NCBI GenBank assembly: GCA_963573305.1
Contig: OY754332.1
Coordinates: 52,675,559 to 52,739,558 of the forward strand
Origin: Pyrrhosoma nymphula
Lineage: Eukaryota; Arthropoda; Insecta; Odonata; Coenagrionidae
Direction of reading: 5' to 3'
DNA: 64,000 bases
Of this stretch, positions 43,737 through 54,750 are shown piece by piece. The notes under the pieces were generated by a model. The model was not told the DNA's origin, did not search any database, and worked only from the letters and a program-made list of their open reading frames with translations. Within the stretch, counting starts at the first letter, position 1. Each line of letters opens with the position of its first letter. Made by a program: the position numbers and the translations under genes.

Positions 43737-44085
43737 ACCCCAACCAGCACACTAACAAGACATGAAGCAGTGGGAGAAAATATTGAACGCTTCTATATCC
43801 CTTGGGACATTTGACCCCCCCCCCCCCACTACTGCTGGTGACAAAGGTCCAATATCAGTCAATGCCTGAGCGATGGAGATTGTATGGAATGTCTAGCTCT
43901 GTATCTGATCTCAACCTTGGTGGGCATCAATTAGGCCGACTGAAGAAGCAGTGACCCATGAAGGAAATTGGAATGACAACTACCCATAACAGTAGCAGTG
44001 TTGTGGACAGTGTTAACAGAGTGAGCAGTGGTAGTGATGAGTGTGGTGGTGATGAGAGTTCTGAAGGGCCGTAGCCAGGTCATGT
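43737..44085 (+). pseudogene. Candidate host exon or gene fragment with a C13 run
   Basis: A strong acceptor (CTCTCCCTCTCTTCTCCATAG) precedes an open stretch: TPTSTLTRHEAVGENIERFY then IPWDI and a stop. After a run of 13 C the next frame is open with VQYQSMPERWRLYGMSSS, SVSDLNLGGHQLGRLKK, a stop, then SSSVVDSVNRVSSGSDECGG. The amino-acid composition looks protein-like and unlike transposons here. The C run could have shifted the frame. No family is recognised; it may be an exon, a pseudogene or chance. Confidence 0.35.
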
Positions 44086-44884
44086 CTTCATTAGGGGTAA
44101 ATGTTTTATAGTTCTTGTGTCAAAAATTAGCAGCCTGGTACAAAATTAATATCCTATGGTGTTCTACCTACAGTAATTTCTCACTTTTAAACCACTTGTA
44201 CTTTCACAGATTAAGTATCGTAGCATAAAAGTATCCATACAGTGTATATACGGTCTACGTCAACTTCCAAACTAGCAGAATTGAGGTTGTGGGTTGGGTT
44301 TTTGTGAAAATCCGTTTACCAAAGTTTTATATTTCGGTTAGAAAATACATTTATATATATAAATTGAAATATTCAATTTGTTTTATATGACAATCTAACT
44401 TTATGACATTCCTAGGCCGTCTAACCAAATCAGGCTTTCTCGTGGCAATTTCTATTTATAATGTGGCCTAGCACGGCATAAGTGCTGATATGGTACTGAA
44501 GGAAAACTACATTAGTCTAAAAGCAAAAGTTACAGTTCACAAACTCCCATGTCCTGAATGTTGAAAAATCCACCATGCATGACGGCGTCGAATAGTGCAT
44601 TTTGTTTGGGGTCAGTTATAATATCACATACCCAATTCACTAATTTTATTTTACCCCATGGGATTATAATTTGAATATTAGTGTTTTGTGAGGAACCTCT
44701 TCATATGATTTCTTTGAATCCAGGAATAACAATTCAGCTTGGTATTTCGCTTCACCTTATATTTTCAAATATCATGGAAGAAGAGTCCAAGCTGGGTTTA
44801 GCAATATCTATATCTTCCGAAAGCCATGCTGACAGTTGTGGAAGAAGTTTTGATTATCCAGGAAGATCATTATGTCACTTACAG
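44086..44884. other. No gene seen
   Basis: AT-rich non-coding sequence. Confidence 0.4.
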
Positions 44885-44888
44885 TTAA

Positions 44889-45451
44889 GGTAGTTTGAGC
44901 AAAAAATCACTTCACCTAGAATTTTATGAATTTGGCCTCATTTTAATGAAAAAACTATCATCTTTCCAATGATATCAAAATATCAACCTCTTGCCGAACT
45001 ACTTTTTGAGCAATTTGCCTGAAAAGGTAAGCTGTATTACATGGGATAGATTACAGCTATGCACTCCAGAGGGAGAATATTTAAAAAATTAGGAACTTCT
45101 AGCACCTAGATTTCGTCAAAAAATTATCGGTGTGTATACACACCGATATATATTGTATGTTTTTTCTACTATTTATAAAAAGTAATCTATTACTCACCAC
45201 AGTAATTTTTACAGAATCGCAAAAAAATTGCTGTTTTGAAGGGTTTCCAGCTGTATGGCGGGAAAAAATGAGTCAAGTTAGAAACTTATGTAGCTTAATT
45301 ATTTAATTACTGTGTATTTTGGTCATATATTATATATTTGCACCTTAATACTACAATATTTATTTCATACTTCTTACAGATGCTGAAATCAAAAAATAAA
45401 ATTTGGATATGGTCTCCATTATGATTAGGGAACTATCTCGCTCAAACCACC
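44889..45451. mobile_element. TTAA-flanked MITE (563 bp)
   Basis: TTAA at 44885-44888 and 45452-45455. Ends GGTAGTTTGAGC and the complement of GGTGGTTTGAGC. No transposase. The TTAA target suggests piggyBac or Kolobok type; the ends do not match piggyBac A, B or the MITE at 2022. It contains a perfect 22-bp palindrome at 45126-45147. Confidence 0.8.
45126..45147. repeat. Perfect 22-bp palindrome inside the TTAA MITE
   Basis: ATCGGTGTGTA followed directly by TACACACCGAT. Confidence 0.9.
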
Positions 45452-45455
45452 TTAA

Positions 45456-45990
45456 GTACCTGACAATATTGCAGGAAAGAGATACTAATGATACAGGCTG
45501 GTTATTTCTTGGGACTTGTTTACTTATCTTTTTCAATGTTGGAGTGACATATAGGTATTGGATATTTTCCAGTCTTATGGTGTTTCATCTCCAGATAACG
45601 ACTTGATAAACATGATTTCTTGAAATGATGTGATGCATGGGGCCAACTCCTTGACTACACGTGGAGGTATCTCTTCAGGACCTGGAAACTTGCTGCATTT
45701 AATGGAGGATAGTTGTTTTATTATCCCATCATGCTACTTTGCCACTTTCGTCTACCAAAGATTCTACAGAAGAACGTTTACCCTGAGGTTCTCTTGCATA
45801 AGACTTAAATGATTTAGGGTGATTTAGTATGGATTATTTTCTTTGATTTTGAGACATGAAATAAAATTGATGAAATAAAAAAAACACATCATAGGTCATG
45901 TCAATACAGGTACCCATTTAATTTCAAAGAATACACTATAAGCCAGAATTCATCAAATATGCATTTTAAAAAAACAAAGACGATACACTC
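45456..45990. other. No gene seen
   Basis: AT-rich non-coding spacer. Confidence 0.4.
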
Positions 45991-46645
45991 TTACATCGAT
46001 ACTACAGACCTAGGTCCTTGAGAGGGAGCTCCCTTTAATAGTATATATCTTCCATGGTTCGCGAGTGAACTTTGTGGAACTTTTTGTACTCCACACAAAT
46101 TTTTAATGGTATAAACCCCAACCAGTTTCAACACTTTCGTGTCATTATTAAGGGATAATACAAATTCTTTCCTGTGGCGAGTGCGTTTATATGTCTTGCG
46201 TCGGGAGGGGGGGTTGAGGGAAGGATGACTAAGATAAGGTGGGTAAGGGAGAAACATGGGGCTGGAGGTGGACGTTCTCGGATATTTTCTGGGAGGGGGG
46301 AATATGAACTTGGTAAATAAGAGAATGATGCAATGGTACCTAGTCATTTAATAAATCGTTACTAAAATGCTTAGCGCGTGTCATTATTTCAAAGTTCACA
46401 ATAAAATCCAGCTTCTCTGCTCTCTTCATCAAGACATAACTTTCACGGTGGAAGTTGGTAACAAAGAATTAAATTTTCTAGATTTGACTATTTCCCTCAA
46501 GGGCAGGAAACATTACTTCGCCGTTTACAGGAAAGATACGTTCACGGATGTTATCATCCCCAATGACTCTAACCACCACCGTTCTCACAAAATAGCAGCT
46601 TTCCATTCGCTTTTACACCGACTGATATACGGAAACTTTACCTTA
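45991..46645 (+). pseudogene. Penelope-like element fragment (terminal region and RT tail)
   Basis: At 46367-46640 the plus strand reads ELNFLDLTISLKGRKHYFAV, then YRKDTFTDVIIPNDSNHH and KIAAFHSLLHRLI, the late RT segment of Penelope elements (compare HHHTHKLAAFRSMMHRLV at 15140). The preceding part resembles a Penelope terminal region: the complement of 46130-46190 has CACGAAAGTGTTGAAAC, a stem followed by GAAAC. The element ends where gypsy sequence begins. Confidence 0.75.
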
Positions 46646-46707
46646 ATTTTCCGGTAGTTCGTGAAATTTCAGCATCATAAATTGCATTTAAGTGTTTTCT
46701 TTTTGAA

Positions 46708-47196
46708 ATGGCTCTTCCCGATCAAAATGGCGTCGTTGCGACGAGCGTCCCTCTTGCAAACATTGGCATGGTGCCCAATTTTACCGGTAATCCGGAAGAT
46801 TTTGAAGATTTCAAAGATCAATTAATGTTCTTCTTTGAAGCTAATAGCGTGGTCTCAGACAGTCAAAAACGAGCGGTGTTTCTTCCCTGCACCGGGCTTC
46901 ACACTTATGCTCTTGCAAAAAAACTTTGTGCTCCCGACCGGCCAGGTTCAAAATCCTTTGACGAACTCATTTCAATGTTTACTCATTGCATTCCTACTGC
47001 GTGTGTCTGGGTTGAGAGGGACCGATTTGATGCCCGTGTTCAAGGGCCGGACGAGACATTTAAAGACTTTTTCGCGGACCTCCGTCAACTGGTCGAAAAG
47101 TGTAAGTTTGAGGTGCTGGATCAAGCCTTACTGAGGCAAGTGCTATGGAATGAGGAATTTGAGCCTCAAAGAACAACTGTTCTCACTAAAATATGA
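46708..47196 (+). CDS. gypsy gag, N-terminal part (capsid-like)
   Basis: Frame of 162 codons starting MALPDQNGVVATSVPLANI. Capsid-like blocks are FTGNPEDFEDFKDQLMFFFE, KRAVFLPCTGLHTYAL, SFDELISMFTHCIPTA and DETFKDFFADLRQLVEKCKF. Native sequence leaves this frame near 47148 (after LLRQVLW) and continues in the frame of the next entry, so the last 15 residues are frameshift product. Gag and pol probably formed one polyprotein before this one-base change. Confidence 0.85.
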   Translation: MALPDQNGVVATSVPLANIGMVPNFTGNPEDFEDFKDQLMFFFEANSVVSDSQKRAVFLPCTGLHTYALAKKLCAPDRPGSKSFDELISMFTHCIPTACVWVERDRFDARVQGPDETFKDFFADLRQLVEKCKFEVLDQALLRQVLWNEEFEPQRTTVLTKI

Positions 47197-48883
47197 GGAC
47201 TTAACCCTTAAGGTTGCTGTAGATCGAGCGATTGCCTCTGAGCAGGCTAGACATCATATTAGTCAATTAAGAAGCGGTGCTCCTAGCGGCAAGTCAGACA
47301 GCTTAGTTTCTATTAATTCTAGTGTGCATATGAACACAAATGACTCAATGACGCGGCAGTTCTCACCGGCTTGGTCTCATGGACCAACAAGTGATGCCAT
47401 ACCGAAAGGTTGTTACCGTTGTGGGGCCCCAGTGATCTATGATTGTCCTTTAAAGAATGCTGTGTGTCACTATTGCAAGAAGAAGGGACACATCGCAAGG
47501 GTGTGTCTCGGAAAGCAGCGGGCAGCAACCGAAGCTGCCTCGGGTCATCCGCGGCCTGCGAGATGGACCAACCCAGGGACGTTCGGTGCTTCCAATCAGC
47601 CGCAGTATCGAGGTGGGACGTCTATGCCGCAGCAGAGCCTAGCATCCCATGAGGGTCAGCGCAGAGCGTCCTCGCGGTTCGAGGGTCACAATCCCTACCG
47701 GGGCAGAGGACATGCTTTGGTGCCAACGCACGCTGTCACCACTGCAGAACCAGAGCAAGAATCTCTCAATTCCTTGCTCTTTTACACCCCTTCCGCAGCA
47801 CCACCACCCCCTTTTCAGGTTTGGGTTGAATTAGATGACATTCCCGTCTTAATGGAAGTTGATAGTGGTGCAGGGCAAACTATCATTGGCAGTTCGCTGT
47901 TCGAGGCAAAGTTTTCCCATCTGGAACTTTCCCCGAGTTCAATTAAGCTAGCTCCTTGGTCCAACCAGAAATTAGAACTATTGGGCCAATGCATCATCAA
48001 AGCTCGCTACCATGGTAAATGCGAGAATTTATTGTTGTTGGTTGCCTCAACTGCTGGTTCCCCATTATTAGGTCGCTCATGGTTTGATCCCTTGGGCATC
48101 AATGTTGTACGGATAAATCAATTTTCCTCTCAATCTCCATTGCCTGCAGAGATTTCCAATTTCATTGAAGTGTTTTCCCCAGGGATAGGTAAATACACTG
48201 ACCCACCTGCTCACATATACATTAAACCTGATGCCAAGCCAGTGTTCAAGAAAGCTAGGCCAGTGCCATACGCCCTCCTCCCATCAGTTGGTACCGAATT
48301 GGACAGAATGGTGACTGAGGGTATTTTAGTACCCGTGAATGTATCCGAATGGGCAACCCCAATTGTTTGTGTCCAAAAGAGGGATGGTTCCATAAGAATA
48401 TGTGGGGACTATTCTGCTACAGTAAACCCGAACTGCCTGAGGGACATTTACCCATTGCCTACGATTGATGAAGTCCTTGCCAAACTAGCCGGTGGATGGT
48501 TTTTTGCCCGTTTAGATTTATCCTTGGCTTTTCTACAGATATCTGTTGATTCAGAGACTGCCAAGGTACTGACACTTAACACCCACAAGGAATTATTTCA
48601 GGTTCGCAGACTCAGTCAGGGTCTGAGTGCTGCACCTGGAATATTTCAGAGGACGATGGAATCCATCCTGAGTGGGCTTGAAGGAGTCCTGGCCTACTTA
48701 GATGACATCTTGGTCCTAGCCCCGACGATGGACATCTTATGGATCCGTGTGAGGAAGGTCCTCACCAGAATTGCTGCTGCAGGCCTTCATCTTCGGCTGG
48801 AGAAATGTGCTTTTGGCGTCCCCAGCCTCGAGTACGTTGGCTACCACATAAGTGGTGAAGGAATCACTCCCACGAAAGGAACC
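47150..48883 (+). CDS. gypsy gag-pol: zinc knuckle, protease, reverse transcriptase
   Basis: Open for more than 570 codons, the longest coding frame in the window. Numbering from the first Met, residues 88-119 hold two zinc-knuckle remnants; the second, C106-x2-C109-x4-H114-x4-C119, is complete while the first has lost residues. Protease has D238-S-G (EVDSGAGQTIIG) and LLGRSWF at 307-312. RT spans about 330-577: WATPIVCVQKRDGSIRICGD at 401-420, catalytic Asp456 in FFARLDLSLAF, and YLDD at 516-519. After GEGITPTKG (about residue 577) the sequence jumps to the C-terminal tail in a shifted frame. The RT active site looks intact. It is younger than most relics here. Confidence 0.9.
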
Positions 48884-49136
48884 CGAGAGAGAGGACCAAC
48901 AGCAGCACTATGATGAGCTGGCCCCATTAGTACTGGAGGCCGTACCATCAGGAGGAGGAGACAGAGAATGTGCTCCAGAACCTGATGTGATTGGAAGGCC
49001 TTTGTCTCCTCGAACCACGCTATCATCTACTCTGGGAATTCCACCTGATCCAAATGCTCAACTGGTGGTCCAGGAAGACCGCAGCAAAATAGTTTCAAGA
49101 AAACCCAGTTATTTAGCTGATTTTGTTTTGAAATAA
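48884..49136 (+). CDS. gypsy polyprotein C-terminal tail
   Basis: After the deletion junction (about 48877-48895) a different frame runs REDQQQHYDELAPLVLEAVP, RPLSPRTTLSSTLGIPP and ends VSRKPSYLADFVLK, stop at 49134-49136. This matches the charged tail after integrase in mag-like elements. RNase H, the H2C2 zinc finger and the integrase core are all missing between the RT and this tail. Confidence 0.7.
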
Positions 49137-49261
49137 GGGGTAGTGTTGCTTCCAAGCGTTTAATATTTTGTATATAGAGAAGGTCTTGCAATTTTTCTAT
49201 TTATGTACTTGTCTTGCCTCAATTTCTTTATTATGTAACGTGTTATTAAAAGGGGGGAGGA

Positions 49262-49491
49262 TGTTGTGTATGTTTTGTGGCACTCAGTTGTTTGAGTGCG
49301 TTTAGCGAGGGTTTTGTTTGTGAGGTCACCAAGCGAACCGGATGTGAGGTGCAAAGCGGGACGGTGACTCGAACATTGGCTGAAACAGGAGATGGACGAG
49401 AATGACGTGTACTCGTTGTGTATCAAAGTGCAATATAACCATCGGTATTCCTACTTGTTTTTTATTATTATTACCGGTGGCAAGCCCGACA
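49262..49491 (+). repeat. 3' LTR of the gypsy element (230 bp)
   Basis: Starts TGTTGTGTATG directly after the polypurine tract and ends in CCCGACA (TG...CA limits). There is no matching LTR upstream of gag. The target duplication could not be checked because the 5' end is missing. Confidence 0.65.
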
Positions 49492-49499
49492 TAAAATTC

Positions 49500-50537
49500 C
49501 CCATCAGTTCACCATGAGTCACACCGTTATGTACGCAGATGACACAACTAATCTGCTGACTACCAGCAATACCTCAGATTTTATTGAGTGTGCTAAGAAA
49601 ACAACTCAAGAGAGGTTGCAATGGTGTCATTTGAATTATATTGCCTTAAACGAAGCCAAAACCTCTTACATTTGTTTCCACATTAAAAGCTCTCAACAAG
49701 CCAATGAATTATCCTCTGATCCATTGCTCAACTTTTCCTCAACAATAAAATGTCTTGGTATTCACCTATCAGATACTCTTGACTGGTCTTCACATGTTTT
49801 AGCACTGAACAAGAAGCTTTTTGTTGGTCTCTTCATGATAAAAAAATTTGCTCTTGTAGTGTCTACCAACACACTCAAAACTCTTTACTATGCAAAGGTA
49901 CACTCTCATGTGTCTTACGGCATAATGTTTTGGGGAAATACATCTCTTTCCATGAGAGCTTTCTCACTCCAGAAACAAGCTATTAAAGCTATCTCTAGAG
50001 TCCCTATTCGCACCCCAGGTAGACCACTATTTGTATCTCTTGGTATTTTAACACCCCCCTCCATCTATATACTTACCTGTGCCATGTCTGTAAGAAACTA
50101 TCCCCATTTTTTCCCTGTTAACTCTAGCTTCCACAATCACTACACTTGCTGTAGAAATGGCATACATAGCCAACAACATTCCTTCAGTCTTTGTCTGAAG
50201 GGCCCATATCACTCTATTTAAACAGTTTACAACAAAATTCCAATAGAAATTCACTCAATTTCCTCATCATCATGCTTCAAGTCCAAATTAAAACATTTGT
50301 TAATACATTCATGTTATTATAGCTTCAGTGAGTATCTATCTGATGATTTTCATTAATTTGATGTATATTTGTTCTCATTTTTCCTTAATTTGATGCCTAT
50401 TTGGTCTCATTTATTTATTTATTGGCAACCTTTGTATTATACCTGCCAAACTGCTTGTAAATACTGTGCTGTAAAATTTTGATGAAAATCATGGATGTTA
50501 TATCCCAGTGATGTTAATAAATTATTATTATTATTGC
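49500..50537 (+). mobile_element. 5'-truncated LINE with (ATT)n tail
   Basis: Begins within RT (YADD block) and runs through the ORF end at 50221 and about 300 bp of 3' UTR to an ATTATTATTATTATT tail at 50520-50536. This is the normal product of truncated target-primed insertion. It abuts the gypsy LTR. Confidence 0.85.
49514..50221 (+). CDS. LINE RT C-terminal part (235 aa, open)
   Basis: Starts within the RT palm: VMYADDTTNLL holds the catalytic YADD. It continues WCHLNYIALNEAKTSYICF, then STIKCLGIHLSDTLDWSSHV, then the thumb and C-terminal domain (TLKTLYYAKVHSHVSYGIMF, FSLQKQAIKAISRVPIRTPG, PSIYILTCAMSVRNYPHFF). No stop or frameshift before the end. Upstream RT, endonuclease and ORF1 are absent. 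Clade near CR1/Jockey, not resolved. The open frame implies a fairly recent insertion. Confidence 0.85.
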   Translation: MSHTVMYADDTTNLLTTSNTSDFIECAKKTTQERLQWCHLNYIALNEAKTSYICFHIKSSQQANELSSDPLLNFSSTIKCLGIHLSDTLDWSSHVLALNKKLFVGLFMIKKFALVVSTNTLKTLYYAKVHSHVSYGIMFWGNTSLSMRAFSLQKQAIKAISRVPIRTPGRPLFVSLGILTPPSIYILTCAMSVRNYPHFFPVNSSFHNHYTCCRNGIHSQQHSFSLCLKGPYHSI

Positions 50538-50599
50538 AGAAGAATTAGGGCCCCTGACTGGTCGATAACAAATTGGTAAATCCTAGTGTGTTTAAAGGC

Positions 50600-50830
50600 T
50601 GCCTAGTACCAAGAAGTATCAAGTGTATTTGGTAAAGATAGGTAGTCATACAAAACTTAGAATACACATCTAACACATTTGTCAGTGAATATCCTTTGGG
50701 GCTAATGCAAAACACAGATACGTTTGGTTTCATGCAGCCTATATGCACGATATATTAAGACCCTGAAAAAGTCACCTAATGTAGTAATTCGACTCTTAAG
50801 TCGAAGGAAGGTTTTCTTCTGCTGAAATAA
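50600..50830 (+). repeat. Dispersed repeat, copy 2
   Basis: Second copy of the repeat at 38130-38345 (same strand). Confidence 0.7.
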
Positions 50831-52497
50831 TGATAGAAATTTCTCAACATGTATGGCAAATATAATAGAGATGTGATATTGAAAAAATCTGGCAGAAATG
50901 TGAAAATGGTATTATCAGTGCGCAGGTTAAAACTTCACATGGTTAGTATAGAATATTTTCTTAAAGTGACATTGCACTTCAATTTCAGAAGTTATCACTT
51001 GTAAACAAATAGCAACGGCTAAAAGTTGAACTAATTCCACAAAAACATCCACCGATAATTTTATGTGACCAGATTCAAACTGCTGCGGTTATACCTACCA
51101 TAGAAGTTCACTTATGAAATAAAATTATTTCTCTATATAAAACAATATATTGACTTTATATTAATGAAATTTACATTCACTTTGGGTTGCATTCGTTAAG
51201 TAACAAATTGGTGAAAATTAATGTGGAAAGCTGCATGTTAAAATTTTGCGCAAGGGGGTGGAAAATGGCAGTGGGGGTATTTTTTTCAATATGAAATGCA
51301 AATAAAAATTTTCCTTTTGTTTTGAACTGTTAGTGTGCAAAATATCCTCACGATTGAAATAAAACTGTACTTCAGAACAAAAGACAAGAAAACACAAACA
51401 TTGGAATTCATTATGATATCCATCATTGTTCAACACTGGAAGCAATATTGAGGTGAGCACAGTCATGAATATGCCAACAAAGTCCTCATGGTGGCACCCT
51501 TGTATGTCCAAAGAGAAAATTTTGAATATCCATAGGATGCCAGAAGGATCCTCTGTGGATATCATTCAAGTCAATGACTCAAAATTCATTGAATGTGGAA
51601 TAGATACCACTGCAGAGGCTGGATTAGAGGGAGCAAAATATTATAAAAACTTATAAATATTTGCAGCAGAATTTACCTCAGAAAGTTAAACTAATTCACA
51701 GCAGACTGCAGATATCCAATAATAAAAAAGCAGCCGGAATTGATAGCCTTGATGACCATTGATATCACTAGCAGTACAAGGAACAATCACCATTTAATTT
51801 ATTCAAATAAGGGATAATTCAATAAATTAATGGAGGAATACAGCTGAGATGGAGTATCAACAATGACCTCCAATCCATGCTCCCTCCAGGTAAAAGTTAT
51901 TGGAATGAATAACAATATTTGAACATGGCAGGGATAACTTTATTAAAAATTGCAATAAAAATAGTCCACGGAAAAGAAACCTTAACACTCTTTGAGTAAT
52001 ACAGGAGCAAATCAAGTTTTTGTAATATGACATTCTATAATGATCTACTTCATGAGATCACTCAGTTTCAGTTTTTAAGAACAGTCCATGTGAGACAGGA
52101 CACAGCACAATACAAATATCTACAATCAGTGTATTATGAACTATACCTTGCCCATGGTATTGCCATTACCTTAAACATATATTTTTCTATGCATAACTGT
52201 AATATATTTGGAAAATATGTCTTCCTAACTCACACAGGAACAAACAACCAATCACTTTCTCTATCTTGTACCCTATACTCTTTGGAAAAAAACTAACCTT
52301 GATTTCCCTTAACTGGACTAATAAGTTCTAAGCTACAGTGAATGATATCATTTTTTCAGCCCTAAATAAACATATCATGACCAAATTATGTATTAGCAAA
52401 CCATTTTTATTGAAAAGATGTATTGGCAATCTATATCCATTGGAAATATATCACAACAACATAACATAATAAAAGGATGCAATTGCAACATGGCTAG
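50831..52497. other. No gene seen
   Basis: AT-rich non-coding DNA. Open frames at 51218-51656 on both strands have no family resemblance. Confidence 0.4.
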
Positions 52498-52499
52498 TA

Positions 52500-53627
52500 C
52501 CCTAGTAGCAGAGGGCGTTGTCACAACGTTGTGAAAACGTTACAATGGGAAAAGGTACAAGTGCGCACAACATTGATGTTGGTTGTCAAAACATTGCATG
52601 CACGTTTCCTCAACATCCGAATTTCACGAAAAACCACGTTGCTGCAACATTATTAGTGCAACATCGCTGCAATGTTATCAGTGCAACATTTTTAAGGCAA
52701 CATTAAAAAATTTCCCAACCTTTAGCCATCAATGAAATTATCCCATAATTAACATTAATGTTGATAATTTGTCAACAGACGGTTCTTTCCTAGTTACTCA
52801 GGTAAAACTTTCTCCCTTGAAACTGCCTTGCCCTCTCCACTGACTTTTCCTTGCCCTCTCAAAATAAAAAAGGGTATTCACGTTTTAAATACTATGCATG
52901 TTACTATCACGTGATGAGATGTGTAAGTACATTGTATTATCCTACCTTGTATATACCTGACGACTTTGCATTTATCTAGTTTTGGTAAGTTCTACAGCTC
53001 TAAGAGCACATTCTTGCCCCTGATCTTAAATATCTCATGTCTTGAAAGTCGTATATATATCGCCACTCCCGTGGATTAATGCGACTTCGAGAACTAATTT
53101 TTAAATTGTGATTACGTTATTATAGTTAGAGAAAATACCATCCAATCACGACAACAGTTATCAGGCATTAATTAATTGAAACCTATATTGCCACATAGTA
53201 TGAATGTAAATGCAATATTACTGAGAATAAAAAAGATTTTTTCCAATTCCCACATGTTTGTTCACATTCACGTTCACAAGCAGACAACCAACTAGTAGAA
53301 TAAAGTATTCAAAATGAAATATATATTTATACGTGAAGACAATGTTCACGTGCACGAATGCGAAGTGCCAAGTGCGAAGTTTGCCAACCCCTGTGGTATA
53401 ATTATAGATAAAGTATAATTTAAATCATAGCTGACGTCAACATTGCATGCACGCTGATTCAATGTTGACTGATAACGTTGTGTTTGGGCATTTTATGCAA
53501 CGTTGTGGCAACGTGAAGTAATAATGTTGTGCTTGGACATTGATGCAATGTTGTGGCAACGTGCACATTGTCATGTAACATTGTGCACGTTGATGCAACC
53601 TTGTGACAACGTCCTCTGCTACTAGGG
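52500..53627. mobile_element. TA-flanked inverted-repeat element (1128 bp) with CAACRTTG palindromes
   Basis: TA at 52498-52499 and 53628-53629. Ends CCCTAGTAGCAGAGG are identical inverted repeats that continue with CGTTGTCACAA. Both arms (about 200 bp) are crowded with CAACGTTG, CAATGTTG and CAACATTG motifs; the middle (52730-53420) is AT-rich. No transposase. TA target suggests Tc1/mariner-like mobilisation, but the ends are not typical and the class is open. Confidence 0.8.
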
Positions 53628-53629
53628 TA

Positions 53630-54750
53630 GAGACACCTTACATTATTCATGCCCATGTAGGTAGGTATATATAAATTAGGATGCACAGTATTAAAATACA
53701 GTTCTTAATTAATTGAAAGAGAAGGTACCTGAATTGTTACTTAACATTTTATTGGGTACCTATTTACTACAGGATGCCTCATTTTATTTTGCAATAACTT
53801 ACTGAGAAATTTCTTAATGAAAAGGAATCTTTATGCTTTGCAGCTAATATCATGGAATCAAGTTCTTGATTGTTCAGGGCATTTCATAGTGCAGTTTTTC
53901 TATCTCAATACCACAGCTGCTGCTCACTTGCCTAGTACCAATAGATAATTAACTTGCATGGATTCAATAAGCAATAATTTTATAACTTTTTCAGTCCTGC
54001 TAGCATGTATGTGATTTTGATAATTTGTTGGAGGTGATCCTCAACTGCACTACTGTGCTTCTTAGGGAGTTAGCTCCAAATTCTCACTAAAAAAATGGAA
54101 ATACTACAAATTTAAAACTTGCAGGGCATTATTACAGTTAAAATCATCTTTGTTAGTTAAGTTACTTGTAAGGATATCGATTTGTAAGACAAGTTAACTT
54201 AGGCAATGAAAATCTAGTGGTGGCCAGAAATTCTAGCGAAACATTCTTTCTGAAAACTGAAGAGGAAATGTGGGATCCCTGAAAGACATCCATGAAGTGT
54301 TTAGTTATCTTGTACCTTAGCACCTGTAAACATACATGAATGTTTTGCATCATTGCAACATGAGAGGAAAAACTGAACTCAAACCATGCATTACTAGTAA
54401 GAATTAGTAGAATCTACTAGAATGTATGAATACTCTGTAGTTGTGTAAGTACTGCCATTTACAAGAAAATATTTTGGACACTCCAACTAAAGCTTCCTCA
54501 CCAAAACAATATGGAAGTTGGAAATGCGTACAACACTGAGAAGTCTATTGAATCTCATAACAATGAAAAACCTATGAACAGCCCACCAGCAACAATGTGT
54601 GTAACCTAAATTGTACACTAAGCATAGATATAAAGTCAGCATAAGTATTTTAACAATAAATAGCAACAATAGCTTCGCACAGTATTAGTAGCAATGAATT
54701 TTGGGGGAAAGGTGTCGTGCACACCCCCCCAAAAATGTCTAGGGGTGGAG
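53630..54750. other. No gene seen
   Basis: AT-rich; includes a small G/C hairpin near 54702-54740 (TTTTGGGGGAAAGG against CCCCCCCAAAAA). Confidence 0.4.

Larger units (their letters stand above)
46650..49491 (+). mobile_element. mag-like Ty3/gypsy element, internally deleted
   Basis: Contains gag, zinc knuckle, protease and RT, then a direct join to the polyprotein C-terminus, a polypurine tract (AAAAGGGGGGAGGA at 49248-49261) and one LTR (49262-49491). There is no 5' LTR: only about 50 bp of leader precede gag. RNase H and integrase are absent. Clade assignment rests on RT and protease sequence style. Confidence 0.85.

Noticed and set aside
51218..51656. Overlapping open frames on both strands
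   Set aside because: No recognisable domain, no splice support, composition like surrounding AT-rich DNA.
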